From positions 124,001-188,000 of the forward strand of contig CAMJML010000004.1 in assembly GCA_946407015.1 (NCBI GenBank): 64,000 nucleotides of DNA. Direction: 5' to 3'. Position 1 is the first letter of the stretch. Every line of letters starts with the position of its first letter. Below the pieces are notes generated by a model. The model was not told the DNA's origin and ran no database searches. It saw nothing but the letters and a program-made list of their open reading frames with translations. This DNA comes from an uncultured Selenomonadales bacterium (GTDB lineage Bacteria; Bacillota; Negativicutes; DSM-1736; Dendrosporobacteraceae). A program made the translations under genes and the position numbers. Shown here piece after piece: positions 1 through 8,681 of this stretch.

Positions 1-1941
1 CTCCGGTCTTACCCGCAAGGCCCTACGCTTGGGGAAGATTTTATCCTCAGAGAGAAAATTACGCATTTTGATCACGAACGTATTCCGGAACGTGTCGTTC
101 ATGCGCGCGGAACAGGCGTACATGGTTTCTTCGAGCTGACCACGTCCTTGGAACAATACACCACCGCGAAGATCCTCACTGAGGTCGGCGAGAAGACACC
201 AGTATTTACCCGTATGTCTACTGTTGCCGGCGGTGCCGGCTCGGTGGATACCCCTCGTGACGTACGGGGCTTTGCAGTTAAGTTTTACACCAAGGAAGGT
301 AACTGGGATTTGGTCGGCAATAACATTCCGGTTTTCTTCATCCAGGATGCCATTAAATTTCCCGACCTCATCCATGCCGTAAAAATGGAACCTGATCGCG
401 GTTTTCCCCAGTCGGCAACCGCACACGATACATTCTGGGACTTTATCTCACTCACGCCTGAATCCATGCACATGATCATGTGGATCATGTCTGATCGCAC
501 AATACCCCGTTCTCTGCGGATGATAGAAGGCTTTGGTGTGCATAGTTTCCGGCTGATTAACGCTGCAGGCGAATCCACCTTTGTCAAATTTCACTGGCGT
601 CCCAAACTGGGGTTACAGTCCACCATATGGGATGAAGCCGTCAAGCTGGCTGGTGCTGACCCGGATTTTCACCGCCGCGATATGTTTGATGCCATTATGT
701 CAGGCAATTTCCCTGAATGGGAACTTGCAGTTCAGCTTTTCACGCAGGAGCAGGCGGACACCTTCCCGTTCGATCATCTGGATCCGACCAAGCTGATTCC
801 GGAAGAATTGGTGCCCTTAAAAGTGATCGGGCGTATGGTGCTGGATCGCTGGCCGAACAATTTCTTTGCTGAGACTGAACAGGTTGCTTACTGTCCGGCT
901 AATCTTGTACCAGGCATTGATTTCTCAAATGACCCATTGTTACAAGGCCGGTTATTCTCTTATCATGATACACAGCTTTCACGGCTGGGGACAGTCAATT
1001 TTCACCAAATTCCGATCAATGCTCCCAAGTGTCCGATCTCCAACCATCAGCGGGACGGACACATGCAGATGACGCAGCCGGCAGGCCGTGTCGCCTATGA
1101 ACCCAATTCCTTGTCGGCTACGTCCCCACGCGAAATACCAGCCCGCGGTTTTCATAGTGCTGCGGTAACGGAAGCAGGCACAAAAGGACGTATTCGTTCC
1201 GAAAGTTTTGCGGATCATTATAGTCAGGCACGGCTGTTCTATATCAGTCAAACTGAGTATGAGCAAGCACATCTCGCCTCGGCTTTAGTGTTTGAGCTTT
1301 CCAAGGTCGAGCATGTTCATGTGCGGGAGGCGATCGTCGGGCATCTGCGGCATATTGATGAAGCCCTTGCTCAAAGGGTGGCAACAGGCCTAGGGCTTGA
1401 GCAACTTCCTGCGGCGCCGGTGGCTGCAAGGCCGGTACAAGCAATGAAGCCTTCGCCTGCGTTGCAAATCATCGGCAAAATGCAAGATACGCTGATGGGG
1501 CGTACCATTGGCATCCTGGTCGCGAATCATTCCGATGGCGCTGTCATTGCGAAGCTTAAACAGGCAGTGACCGATGCGGGGGCTACGGTGAAAATTGTCG
1601 CTTCCAAAATGGGCAATGTGAAGCTTGCCGGTGGTCAGACCCTGCCGGTTGACGGACAACTGGCAGGCACCCCTTCTGTAGTATTTGATGCAGTCGCGGT
1701 CATTCTCTCCGATGAAGGCGTACAAGCGTTGTCCATGGAAAGTGCTGCAATCGATTTTGTGCGTGATGCTTTTGGCCATCTCAAGGCAATTGCCGTTGAT
1801 AAAGGCGGTCAAGCGCTCCTGGATATAGCGAGGGTCGGAAAAGATGCAGGCGTTGTGGATGCCAATGACCAAACGGCATTTATTGCTGCCGCAAAGACAC
1901 GTCAATGGAATCGGGAAAAATCAGTGCGAGGATTGGCATAA
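1..1941 (+). CDS. katE: Large-subunit monofunctional catalase, 5' end outside the window
   Basis: Haem catalase that dismutates hydrogen peroxide in the cytoplasm. The reading frame is open from base 1, so the N-terminus is missing. The catalytic histidine lies in the frame read from about base 90 ([14 protein letters not shown]), upstream of any in-window start such as the TTG at 148. The proximal haem tyrosine motif [14 protein letters not shown] is near base 950. After about base 1480 a flavodoxin/DJ-1-like C-terminal domain follows ([20 protein letters not shown]), which defines the large clade-2 KatE type rather than the 480-residue type encoded at 26.7 kb. The gene ends just before a hairpin terminator. 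The family call is firm; the gene symbol is by family resemblance. Confidence 0.95.
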   Translation, partial: LRSYPQGPTLGEDFILREKITHFDHERIPERVVHARGTGVHGFFELTTSLEQYTTAKILTEVGEKTPVFTRMSTVAGGAGSVDTPRDVRGFAVKFYTKEGNWDLVGNNIPVFFIQDAIKFPDLIHAVKMEPDRGFPQSATAHDTFWDFISLTPESMHMIMWIMSDRTIPRSLRMIEGFGVHSFRLINAAGESTFVKFHWRPKLGLQSTIWDEAVKLAGADPDFHRRDMFDAIMSGNFPEWELAVQLFTQEQADTFPFDHLDPTKLIPEELVPLKVIGRMVLDRWPNNFFAETEQVAYCPANLVPGIDFSNDPLLQGRLFSYHDTQLSRLGTVNFHQIPINAPKCPISNHQRDGHMQMTQPAGRVAYEPNSLSATSPREIPARGFHSAAVTEAGTKGRIRSESFADHYSQARLFYISQTEYEQAHLASALVFELSKVEHVHVREAIVGHLRHIDEALAQRVATGLGLEQLPAAPVAARPVQAMKPSPALQIIGKMQDTLMGRTIGILVANHSDGAVIAKLKQAVTDAGATVKIVASKMGNVKLAGGQTLPVDGQLAGTPSVVFDAVAVILSDEGVQALSMESAAIDFVRDAFGHLKAIAVDKGGQALLDIARVGKDAGVVDANDQTAFIAAAKTRQWNREKSVRGLA

Positions 1942-1980
1942 ATAGAAAACCGCATGACCGTAACTTAGTTAGTTAAACCG

Positions 1981-2022
1981 CTCACAGTCTGGTAGAAAGA
2001 CCGGCTGTGAGTGGCTTTTTTG
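1981..2022 (+). terminator. Rho-independent terminator after the large catalase
   Basis: CTCACAG (1981-1987) pairs with CTGTGAG (2005-2011), extended inward by GGT/ACC, and is followed by GGC and a run of six T. It sits 40 bases after the catalase stop codon. Confidence 0.8.
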
Positions 2023-2054
2023 TTTTTGCAGTCCATTTGGTTTCCGGAAAGCCA

Positions 2055-2086
2055 TGTGTGTCACTGGAACCGTCCCTGTGACACAT
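2055..2086. repeat. REP-like palindromic element
   Basis: TGTGTCAC (2057-2064) and GTGACACA (2078-2085) are inverted around GGAACCGTCCC. The core (tgtcac, ggaaccgtccc, gtgaca) resembles short intergenic REP-like elements that I recall from many Firmicute genomes. The family assignment is from memory. It lies after the catalase terminator and has no T-run, so it is unlikely to be a terminator. Confidence 0.45.
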
Positions 2087-2217
2087 AGTAATATTGTCAA
2101 AGCAATTTAGAAAACCTCAAAATCGATTTTGCAGGAAATGTCATAGAAGTATAGAAAAAAGCTGTATTTACAAATACCAGGCTGTGGTTAAGAACGCTCA
2201 ATACAAGGAGGGTTTAT

Positions 2218-2739
2218 ATGTCGGTTAAAACGGGAAGGGTACTTCAACTGATTGATCATGATTTTGAAGATCTGGAATTGTGGTATCCGGTATTAAGGCT
2301 GCGTGAAGCCGGCTTGCAGGTGGATATCGCGGGTGAGAAAGCCGGGGAAACCTATAGGGGGAAATATGGTGTACCGGCAGTTTCTGAGTATAGTTTCCGG
2401 GAACTGAATGACAAGGATTATGATGCCCTTTTAGTTCCGGGAGGATGGGCGCCTGATAAACTGCGGCGGTATCCTGAGGTCATTAAGCTGGTACAGGCGT
2501 TCGATGCCGGCAAAAAGCCTATCGGACAAATCTGTCATGCGGGCTGGGTATTGATATCGGCGAAAATCTTAGCAGGCAAAAAAGTTACGAGTACACCTGG
2601 CATCCGGGATGATATGGAAAACGCCGGAGCCATCTGGCTGGATGAACCGGTTGTGACAGATGGACACCTTGTTTCCAGCCGCCGTCCGCCTGATTTACCA
2701 CAGTACATGCAGGAGTTTTTGAAAGTATTACTAGGGTAG
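2218..2739 (+). CDS. DJ-1/PfpI family protein (protease/deglycase type)
   Basis: A 173-residue single-domain DJ-1/PfpI protein. Family members are cytosolic stress proteins described as cysteine peptidases, glyoxalases or deglycases. The nucleophile elbow is visible as GQICHAGW around residues 101-108, with the catalytic Cys followed by His as in PfpI. An acidic partner is expected in the N-terminal DHDFEDLELWYP stretch. Start ATG 2218 is preceded by AAGGAGGG. The position next to a catalase with a C-terminal domain of the same superfamily fits an oxidative-stress role, but this is inference. There is no obvious operon partner: the next gene is about 190 bases away. Confidence 0.9.
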   Translation: MSVKTGRVLQLIDHDFEDLELWYPVLRLREAGLQVDIAGEKAGETYRGKYGVPAVSEYSFRELNDKDYDALLVPGGWAPDKLRRYPEVIKLVQAFDAGKKPIGQICHAGWVLISAKILAGKKVTSTPGIRDDMENAGAIWLDEPVVTDGHLVSSRRPPDLPQYMQEFLKVLLG

Positions 2740-2927
2740 CCTTTGCAGTTGATGAGTAATACAAAATTCAGGATTCTTTGAGTGCCCCGGGTTCTTAAAG
2801 AGGGGATTCGGCAAGGTGGGTGGAAATTTACCTAACATAGTCCTGCCAAGAAGCAACGTGTGACCGTTTGCTTGGTGCAAAAGCTTGGTTGGATGGATAC
2901 GACAAACTTGAAGGAGAAATTAAATCC

Positions 2928-4211
2928 ATGGCTGATAAAGTACGAGAACCCTTAGTCAAAACCGAAGCAAGACGCGCCTTCCTTGCGCTCTGTTCCCATA
3001 AAACCCGTCTTTTTCATGATCCTGTTTTTGATCCTTATGTGGCTGACGGGCATCCCAATCCCTCCGGACTCGGTGAGGCAGCCCGTTTTTCGCAAACGGG
3101 CTCCTGGGGGCAAAGCTCTGTGTTATTTTCTACGCTTGCAACCTATCGCAATGCCGATGAATGCGGCAAAGCCCCTTATGGCGGAGCGGAATATGGCATT
3201 CCCCAGACACCGGAAGCCGACGCTGTGTGCAGAAAAATTGCCGACCTGCATAACGGGCACGGAGCTGTCATTTGTCCGTCAGGTTTAGCGGCGATTGCCG
3301 CAACGTTGGATGCATTTTCACCGAAGGCAGTGCTTATTCCTGATCATGTCTACGGGCCGATGATCCGCTTTTTAAACCGCCGGCATATCGCTCAGATCCG
3401 TTATCCGGCAGGGGCTTCGGCCGAGGAATTCCGCTCGGCGTTATTAACAGCGCGCAGGGCATATCCAAAGCGTGAAGACTTGATCGTCTACATCGAAGCA
3501 CCGGGCAGCGGGACTTTCGAAATTCCCGATATTGAGGGAATTATTAGACTCGCACAAGAAACCAAGCTCCGTACGGTTATGGACAACACCTGGGCAAGCC
3601 ATGTCCGGTTCAAACCGCTTGAATACGGTGTTGATCTTGTTGTGCAAGCAACAACAAAATATGAAGGCGGCTATGGGGATACGCCGTCAGGCGTTGTGGT
3701 TGCCAAGCACCCGCAAGACTTGCAGCGTATTGCCGATGAACTGCGCGCAACCGGTAACGGTGCCGTAGCACCGACGACTTGCATGCGCCTATTCCACAGA
3801 ATTGATTCGGCCGAAGAACGGCTCAATCAACATGCCGGCACCGCTCAACGGCTGATCGACTGGTTCTTGCAGCAGCCGTTCGTTGCCGGTGTTCTTTCAC
3901 CGGTGTTGGCAGACTCACCCTATCATGAGCGGTTCCAGCAGTATTTCGGCCAAGGAAATGGTCTGTTTAGCGTTGTTTTCCGCCCGGATGTACCGGTAAA
4001 GAATATTGAGGCTTTTGTCGATGCCCTCAACCTGTTCTGGGTTGCCGAGAGCTGGGGCGGACATTTGTCGCTCGTATTGCCCGTACATGCTAAACGCGAG
4101 GTTTCTCCCCTGCCGGAGGGGTATATTGTGCGCTTTCACGCCGGACTGGAAGATTACCAGGATCTTTTGCGTGATCTCAATCAAGCGGCTGAGTGTTTGA
4201 TCAATAAATAG
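2928..4211 (+). CDS. Cys/Met metabolism PLP-dependent enzyme (cystathionine lyase/synthase family)
   Basis: A fold-type I PLP enzyme of the trans-sulfuration family, acting on cystathionine, homocysteine, methionine or O-acyl-homoserine. Visible features are the cofactor region SGLAAIAATLDAF, the Asp of VMDNTWAS, and the PLP lysine in VQATTKYEGGYGD. The length (427 residues from ATG 2928) is slightly above the usual 380-400. I chose ATG 2928 over the in-frame TTG at 2868 because AAGGAG (2911-2916) lies 11 bases upstream. The 130 bases before it do not fit an S-box, so no SAM control is claimed. The exact reaction (MetC, MetB or gamma-lyase) cannot be fixed from motifs. A strong terminator follows. 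Confidence 0.9.
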   Translation: MADKVREPLVKTEARRAFLALCSHKTRLFHDPVFDPYVADGHPNPSGLGEAARFSQTGSWGQSSVLFSTLATYRNADECGKAPYGGAEYGIPQTPEADAVCRKIADLHNGHGAVICPSGLAAIAATLDAFSPKAVLIPDHVYGPMIRFLNRRHIAQIRYPAGASAEEFRSALLTARRAYPKREDLIVYIEAPGSGTFEIPDIEGIIRLAQETKLRTVMDNTWASHVRFKPLEYGVDLVVQATTKYEGGYGDTPSGVVVAKHPQDLQRIADELRATGNGAVAPTTCMRLFHRIDSAEERLNQHAGTAQRLIDWFLQQPFVAGVLSPVLADSPYHERFQQYFGQGNGLFSVVFRPDVPVKNIEAFVDALNLFWVAESWGGHLSLVLPVHAKREVSPLPEGYIVRFHAGLEDYQDLLRDLNQAAECLINK

Positions 4212-4257
4212 GCTGCTGGATAGGGGCGAAATCGGTTGCCACCGCAACAGTACGGGA

Positions 4258-4959
4258 TTATTCGTGCAGCTGTATGACGTAAGTCATGCAGCTGTTTTTT
4301 ATGTCCAGGTTATATGCCGCTATATGACTATCCGTAACGGTGAAAAAAACTGATTCCGGAGTAGCCATATAAGCTATGGCCGGGAAGGTAGCGATACGGG
4401 TTGGTATCAAAGTTGCCTTTGATATCGTCTTTTTGCAGATGCCGCGCAACACTTCAATGCGTCCGAAGCTATAGGAATCATAATTAGGGACCGCAAATTG
4501 GCCCCATAACATGCGCAGCCCATCGGTATAGGTGGTGTAATCGTTGCTGAATCCCCGGAGACTGCCTCTAAAAAAACGTGAGTCCCGGTTATAGGTCGCA
4601 TCGCTAAATCCCGGGGTATAGCTGAGGGCATCAAATAAATCGGTTACGCCGCGCGCTTCCATTTGCTCCCGGGATATTACACTGATAGACCGGGCTGTCT
4701 CATGAAGGGCGGTATCGGTTTTGGTACCGATTTGGCTGCGTTTGGCCATATAGCCCTGATCGTGCCGGTCTTTTACGGCAGTAACCTCCACGCCTGGCAA
4801 GTCAAATTCGCGATCAGAATCCTCTGCTTCTGGTGAAGCGGCTATTGCCAGTACCGAAGGAGTTTCGGAGGTGTAACTATCGGCTGGCAGTTGCCATAAA
4901 AAACTGCTGCTGAGTAAGGCATACAGCAATTTTCTTTTTGTACGGGACAATTCTTTCAT
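4258..4959 (-). pseudogene. Truncated TonB-dependent siderophore receptor (N-terminal fragment)
   Basis: The product starts with a signal peptide, then a TonB-box-like stretch (LPGVEVTAV) and the plug domain of a FhuA/FpvA-type receptor (ARSISVISREQMEARGVTDLFDALSYTPG, cut here into two parts: ARSISVISREQME and ARGVTDLFDALSYTPG). Homology runs to GRIEVLRG, where intact receptors continue with PASVLYG. Here it breaks into unrelated residues and stops, so the whole beta-barrel of about 500 residues is absent. Past the break another frame reads protein-like (KDDIKGNFDTNPYRYLPG), which suggests an internal deletion joining two parts of a gene out of frame. A Fur-like site lies just upstream. It is very unlikely to make a working receptor. 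Confidence 0.85.
4267..4300 (+). terminator. Rho-independent terminator of the PLP-enzyme gene
   Basis: CAGCTGTATGAC (4267-4278), GTAA loop, GTCATGCAGCTG (4283-4294), then six T. One G.U pair in a 12-bp stem. The 3' end of the convergent pseudogene frame overlaps it. Confidence 0.9.
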
Positions 4960-5020
4960 AGCATCAGCTCCTGCTTTTTGAATATAGACGTTATGTAGTT
5001 AAAAATAAAGCCTGAATACG

Positions 5021-5038
5021 GAGAACGATTATCAATGA
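5021..5038 (-). promoter_or_regulatory. Fur-like site upstream of the broken receptor
   Basis: On the minus strand the sequence TGATAATCGTTCTC matches one arm of the 7-1-7 Fur consensus well and the other arm poorly. Its position about 70 bases upstream of the receptor start is right for iron control. Assigned by motif similarity only. Confidence 0.4.
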
Positions 5039-5137
5039 TGTATCGCTTCACATTATAGCAATTCTGATTTCACGGCGTCAATTACGGGGATTTTGCTATT
5101 TTAAAGGTGTCTCTAAAAAAATAACAGCCTGCAAATT

Positions 5138-5176
5138 GAGAATTATTCTCTAAAAAGCGGCTGTTTATGGTATAAT
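5138..5176 (+). promoter_or_regulatory. Promoter with palindromic Fur/PerR-like operator
   Basis: GAGAATTATTCTC (5138-5150) is a perfect palindrome, followed by a -10 box TATAAT (5171-5176). It lies upstream of the decayed AraC-type gene. A longer inverted repeat, AACAGCC (about 5123-5129) and GGCTGTT (about 5159-5165), encloses the palindrome. On the minus strand it would be followed by ATTTTTTT, so it could also act as a terminator there. Confidence 0.5.
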
Positions 5177-5312
5177 AATGACGTTGAGTCAGAGCATATT
5201 TATGATGATCCGGCTTAGTAATTGATGTTTTCTATGCAGGCAGTACAGGCTAATATAGAGATTGAAATCAGTATGCGGTAAAAAGCGCAAGGTGGTTTTG
5301 GAGAGGATGGCA

Positions 5313-5925
5313 ATGTTGGGCAACCATGAGGGTAGGCTGATTACGAATCCAATCGCTAGTCAATTGGATTGTGTTAGATCCGATTTTGGCAACGGTGTAT
5401 TATATCAGCTTCCACCGCAGAACGGCGAAGGCTGGATTTTAGAAATTCATCCGGCGCCCGGATTTTGTGCTACCTATGCTTATTTTACGCTCAAAAAGCC
5501 GGTGGTATGGACTTTTTCCCTTGGCCAGCCGGCTTTTGGCTGGCTTCCCTGGAACGAGGCGATCTAAGGATTCTGCAGGCTGGCAAAAAAACGGAAATCT
5601 TACAAGCTGGTGTCCATTTGTTGCTTCACCATGGTCAATCAGGCGGAAAAATGATAGTTGGTGCGGCAGAGCCGGTACGTTATACCAGTGTCCAAATGTT
5701 TCATGACATTAATCCGCACTATGTAAAGCTTGAAGCCTTAGGGCAAGCCTTTTCTGTACAAGATGCAGCCGGTTGGCGGAGCCAGCATATGATAACCCCG
5801 AAATGGTGATGGTGTTTGAACAACTCAAGTATGCCATTCATATTGCGAGAGTTCCTTATTTGTATTACGAAGGCAAGGTGGCACAACTATTGGCTGATTG
5901 TCCGGGAAGATTGTCTTTAGAATAA
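5313..5925 (+). pseudogene. Decayed AraC-family regulator (PchR-like N-terminal domain, no HTH)
   Basis: The region reads as the ligand-binding half of an AraC-type iron/siderophore regulator, but in three successive frames. The first frame runs from ATG 5313 (GGAGAGG, 5300-5306) to about 5500. The second carries LQAGVHLLLHHGQSGGKM and AEPVRYTSVQMFHD to about 5800. The third carries MVFEQLKYAIHIARVPYLYY to the stop at 5923-5925. The last segment normally leads straight into the two helix-turn-helix motifs, which are missing. Two frameshifts plus a C-terminal truncation indicate a dead gene. It pairs logically with the broken receptor upstream. Confidence 0.8.
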
Positions 5926-5950
5926 TCGTTAAAAAGAAAGGGTGTTTGAA

Positions 5951-6385
5951 TTGAAATCTTTTAAAAAAATTCAGCTTGTTTTGTCCATTCTGTTTGTCAT
6001 GATGGTTGTAATGGCTGTTCCCGTTATGGCCCAGGATCATTCTACCGGTATCACGCCGCCGGGCATTATTCGGTTGGCACCAGTTTCACTTTCACCGGAA
6101 TTGCGGGAAAAATATTCGGAACAAACGATCTTGGTCAAGCTGAAAGCGACCATTACCGAAAGTGGGACAACAGCGGATGATATTCAAGTTGTTACGAGTT
6201 CAAATGACGCGGCATTTGACCAGGCCGTCATTGAGTCTTTGAAGCAGTCCGTCTTTAGCCCGGCCTATAAAGACCATCAAGCGGTTGCCTGCACCATTGT
6301 TCTTCCGCTACACGTTAAAGTGGAAAAATATCTGCCGGAAGAGCCGGCAAGCAATATGCCTGGTCACTCTGACGGGCAGCAATAG
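5951..6385 (+). CDS. Secreted TonB-C-terminal-like domain protein
   Basis: A small exported protein of 144 residues. From TTG 5951 it begins MKSFKKIQLVLSILFVMM and ends its signal region at AVPVMAQ. It is followed by a single domain of about 90 residues with the TonB C-terminal pattern: LVKLKATITESGTTADDIQV, then AAFDQAVIESLKQSVFSPAYKD, where the family usually has a conserved LDxAA helix and a WxFxPA strand. There is no proline-rich spacer and no obvious membrane anchor beyond the signal peptide. TTG 5951 is preferred over GTG 5942 because GAAAGGGTG then sits at a workable distance. It lies head-to-head across a terminator from tonB; partnership with that system is inference. Confidence 0.7.
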   Translation: MKSFKKIQLVLSILFVMMVVMAVPVMAQDHSTGITPPGIIRLAPVSLSPELREKYSEQTILVKLKATITESGTTADDIQVVTSSNDAAFDQAVIESLKQSVFSPAYKDHQAVACTIVLPLHVKVEKYLPEEPASNMPGHSDGQQ

Positions 6386-6456
6386 CCCTTTTAAACATAA
6401 GAGACGTATGATGGAAATTTTAAAGCTTAGGTAAAATTGTAATGGGTATCAATAGA

Positions 6457-6490
6457 AAAAGCAACCGCTGGAAATCCAGTCGGTTGCTTT
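6457..6490. terminator. Bidirectional terminator between TonB-C-like gene and tonB
   Basis: AAAAGCAACCGCTGG (6457-6471) pairs with CCAGTCGGTTGCTTTT (6476-6490) around AAAT. A-run and T-run flank both sides, so it can serve both convergent genes. Confidence 0.9.
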
Positions 6491-6516
6491 TATCGTTTAT
6501 AGGGGGGCGGGGCGGA

Positions 6517-7215
6517 TCAGTGTAACCGGAAGGATACCGGCAATTTGGTCACGCACGCCACCGTCTTGCCGCTGCTGCGGTCCTTGGCCGGAACAAAGCG
6601 CCATTTTGCCACTGCTGCTATGGCGGCTTCGTCCAGGCTGGAATGACCGGTTGAACGGTCTATCGAGATTTCTCCCGGACGTCCGGAGGGTAGAATCTGA
6701 ATACGCAAGACGGCCGTACCTTCTAATCCGGCGCTTCTGGCCGAAGCGGGATACACAGGATCAACTTTAGACAGGATGGCTGGTGCGGCGATCCCACTGC
6801 GTGAGCCGCCACCTGTTACCGGTGCCGCCGAACCCGAACCTGAGGCAGGCTCGCTGGTACTGCTGGCAGTGCTCTGACTGGTGGCCGTAGCGGACGCAGG
6901 AACCGCAGCTTCGGTCATGGTGAGTTCACTGGTTGTAACTACCGCTGGTTGTGCAGCTTCAACGACTGGATTTTCAGCCGTAGGCGGATCGGTATTGACA
7001 GGAGCAACCGGCGGGATATCGGGCGGAATCACTTCCGGCGTATTGCCAAGCCGGTCGGCAGGATCATTCACCAGATCCATTTCTAACAATACTTCTGCCG
7101 GTGGTGATAATTCCGTCGTCAACCCTGCGGTCAGATAACCGGCTGCTATTAATAGAAAAATATGCAGGAAAACGGAAAGGGCCATGGCTTTAGGCCACTG
7201 ATAGGTATAGGTCAT
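6517..7215 (-). CDS. tonB: Energy transducer TonB
   Basis: TonB couples the inner-membrane proton motive force, through ExbB/ExbD, to outer-membrane receptors. The 232-residue product has one N-terminal membrane helix (MALSVFLHIFLLIAAGYL), a long Pro/Thr/Ser/Ala-rich periplasmic spacer (about residues 45-135), and a C-terminal domain (VDPVYPASARSAGLEGTAVL, then LDEAAIAAVAKWRFVPA). It begins four bases after the exbD stop and is the last gene of exbB-exbD-tonB. It is probably iron-regulated through the Fur boxes upstream of exbB. Confidence 0.95.
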   Translation of the reverse strand: MTYTYQWPKAMALSVFLHIFLLIAAGYLTAGLTTELSPPAEVLLEMDLVNDPADRLGNTPEVIPPDIPPVAPVNTDPPTAENPVVEAAQPAVVTTSELTMTEAAVPASATATSQSTASSTSEPASGSGSAAPVTGGGSRSGIAAPAILSKVDPVYPASARSAGLEGTAVLRIQILPSGRPGEISIDRSTGHSSLDEAAIAAVAKWRFVPAKDRSSGKTVACVTKLPVSFRLH

Positions 7216-7219
7216 GACG

Positions 7220-7627
7220 TTACCTCACTTTCTCGACCGCCACGGATACCCGGTGAGCACCAGCCTGCTTAAGTTCGTCAAGGACAGCGATAACCTGGCC
7301 ATAGGCTACTTGTTTGTCGCCGCGCAGAATAAACACATTATCGGTTTGTTTCCCTAATTCCAGGCTGACCCGCTTAGCTAATAAGTTCAGCGGGATTTCT
7401 TCCTGGTTGAACATGATATTGCCACTATCCAGTACAGTAATATTAATACTGACCGGTTTATCTTGTTGGGCACTGGCGGCTTGCGGCAGGTTGACCGGGA
7501 TGGTATGCTGTTCGACCATATACAATGTACTCATCATAAAAAACACTAACAAAAAGAAGATAATATCAATCATGGGAATAATCATCAGTTGTGGCTGAGT
7601 TTCAATTCTTAAATTACGCAATTTCAT
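7220..7627 (-). CDS. exbD: ExbD biopolymer transport protein
   Basis: A 135-residue inner-membrane subunit of the TonB motor. A single N-terminal membrane helix contains the proton-relay Asp (MIPMIDIIFFLLVFFMMSTL), and the periplasmic domain ends ELKQAGAHRVSVAVEKV. ATG 7627 is chosen because it overlaps the exbB stop region by 14 bases and starts with the typical MKLRN; the longer in-frame extension to 7705 lies wholly inside exbB. The overlap suggests translational coupling, as usual for this stoichiometric complex. Confidence 0.93.
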   Translation of the reverse strand: MKLRNLRIETQPQLMIIPMIDIIFFLLVFFMMSTLYMVEQHTIPVNLPQAASAQQDKPVSINITVLDSGNIMFNQEEIPLNLLAKRVSLELGKQTDNVFILRGDKQVAYGQVIAVLDELKQAGAHRVSVAVEKVR

Positions 7628-8261
7628 GGGTGTCTCTCCGGGCAGCTTTTTTTGCAGGCATATAACCAAGGACAAGCGCGGATACTTGCTCGATTTCAGT
7701 GACAAACTTGTTTACGCGGCGCGAAAAATAGCTATGAGTCAATAAGGCCAGGGTCGCAACACTCAGCCCTGTTGCTGTAGCAATTAAAGCCTCACCCACC
7801 CCGCCGGTAATGGCCATTGGCTGACCGGACTGGACATTAAACACGCTAAAGGAACCAATCATACCAATAACTGTTCCCAGCAGACCCAGCAGTGGTGCCA
7901 GGGTTACTACCGTGCTCAGGTCATCCAGGTGTTCGCGCAGATTGGCTGCTGCAAGGGAGGCAGCACTCTCGACTGCAATGTCGACATGAGCGCCACGATG
8001 GCTGGCTTGCAGACCGGCAACGGCAACCTGGGCCAAAGCCGCTGGAGATTGCTGGCAAAATTGAATGGCTTCAGTGAGGTTATGTTTATCCAGCGATGCT
8101 TGTAATTTATTGCGAAAGACATGATTATTGGTATGTACTTTACGGTAATACATGAACCGTTCAATGGCAATCGTCACGACAAAGATTGAGCAGGCAACCA
8201 ATAAATACATGACTGGCCCGCCTTTGTGAAAAAGATCAATTGTTTGTTTTATAAATTCCAT
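7614..8261 (-). CDS. exbB: ExbB/MotA/TolQ family proton channel
   Basis: A 215-residue three-helix inner-membrane protein of the TonB motor. Helix 1 is MYLLVACSIFVVTIAIERF. The large cytoplasmic loop precedes the conserved segment LAPLLGLLGTVIGMIGSF, and helix 3 is GEALIATATGLSVATLALL. Start ATG 8261 has AAAGGAG nearby. It is first in the exbB-exbD-tonB operon. A leader of over 300 bases carries a small ORF, a good promoter and Fur boxes. Assignment to the TonB rather than Tol system rests on the adjacent tonB. Confidence 0.94.
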   Translation of the reverse strand: MEFIKQTIDLFHKGGPVMYLLVACSIFVVTIAIERFMYYRKVHTNNHVFRNKLQASLDKHNLTEAIQFCQQSPAALAQVAVAGLQASHRGAHVDIAVESAASLAAANLREHLDDLSTVVTLAPLLGLLGTVIGMIGSFSVFNVQSGQPMAITGGVGEALIATATGLSVATLALLTHSYFSRRVNKFVTEIEQVSALVLGYMPAKKAARRDTHEIA

Positions 8262-8379
8262 GGTAGACTCCTTTGTAGTTGATTTGGCGATATTTCGCCG
8301 ATTTGACTTACTTATTCCTATGGTTGATGAATCAGAGGTTACTGGCAGGATTCTAGTAGCCCGTAGAAAACAAACCTGA

Positions 8380-8427
8380 TTACGCTGACAAATGGTGCAT
8401 GCTTGGGCATGGCATTGGCAATCTCAT
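8380..8427 (-). CDS. Candidate 15-residue leader peptide rich in Met, Cys, His and Pro
   Basis: In the long leader of exbB-exbD-tonB an ATG at 8427 is preceded by AAAGAAAGGAAGGG at ideal spacing. It encodes MRLPMPCPSMHHLSA and then stops with TAA. Four side chains of potential metal affinity (two non-start Met, Cys, two adjacent His) in 15 residues are unusual. The peptide ends about 118 bases before exbB. I know no family for it. It could be a regulatory leader peptide, or a chance ORF behind a good ribosome binding site. Confidence 0.45.
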   Translation of the reverse strand: MRLPMPCPSMHHLSA

Positions 8428-8483
8428 GGTGGGTCCCTTCCTTTCTTTAGAAATTCAGTGATGCAGGTTCAAAAAAGAATGAG

Positions 8484-8502
8484 GATAATGAAATTCATTA
8501 TC
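8484..8502. promoter_or_regulatory. Fur box, near-perfect 19-mer
   Basis: GATAATGAAATTCATTATC matches the classical 19-bp Fur box at 17 of 19 positions and is almost perfectly palindromic. It lies about 57 bases upstream of the leader peptide start and about 95 bases downstream of the -10 box of the best minus-strand promoter. It could block elongation or cover a second, unrecognised promoter. Confidence 0.8.
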
Positions 8503-8597
8503 GATAGAATGATAAAAAAAAACATACTAAGCAAGCTTTGCGTTTATCATCCTGGGTAACTTTGATCGATACCATTGAAAAATAACAGTTCAAAGTT

Positions 8598-8627
8598 ATT
8601 ATAACAAGCTTGATTTTTCTTAGTCAA
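8598..8627 (-). promoter_or_regulatory. Sigma-70-type promoter of exbB-exbD-tonB
   Basis: On the minus strand TTGACT (8622-8627) is followed after 18 bases by TATAAT (8598-8603), with a T-G just before the -10 box. This gives a transcript with a leader of roughly 330 bases before exbB. Confidence 0.7.
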
Positions 8628-8681
8628 GCAGGATCATTCGAATTGGCAGACATTTAGGAAGCCATTGCTGCAGTTATATAA

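Noticed and set aside
1390..1905. Minus-strand open frame of 171 codons inside the large catalase gene
   Set aside because: It lies antisense to well-conserved catalase sequence and has Cys/His/Arg-rich shadow composition, with no start signals.
2740..2927. Possible riboswitch before the trans-sulfuration gene
   Set aside because: The location suggests an S-box, but none of the conserved S-box blocks (GGGACTGGCCC, CCGGCAACC, GCTAATTC) is present, nor a T-box or cobalamin element.
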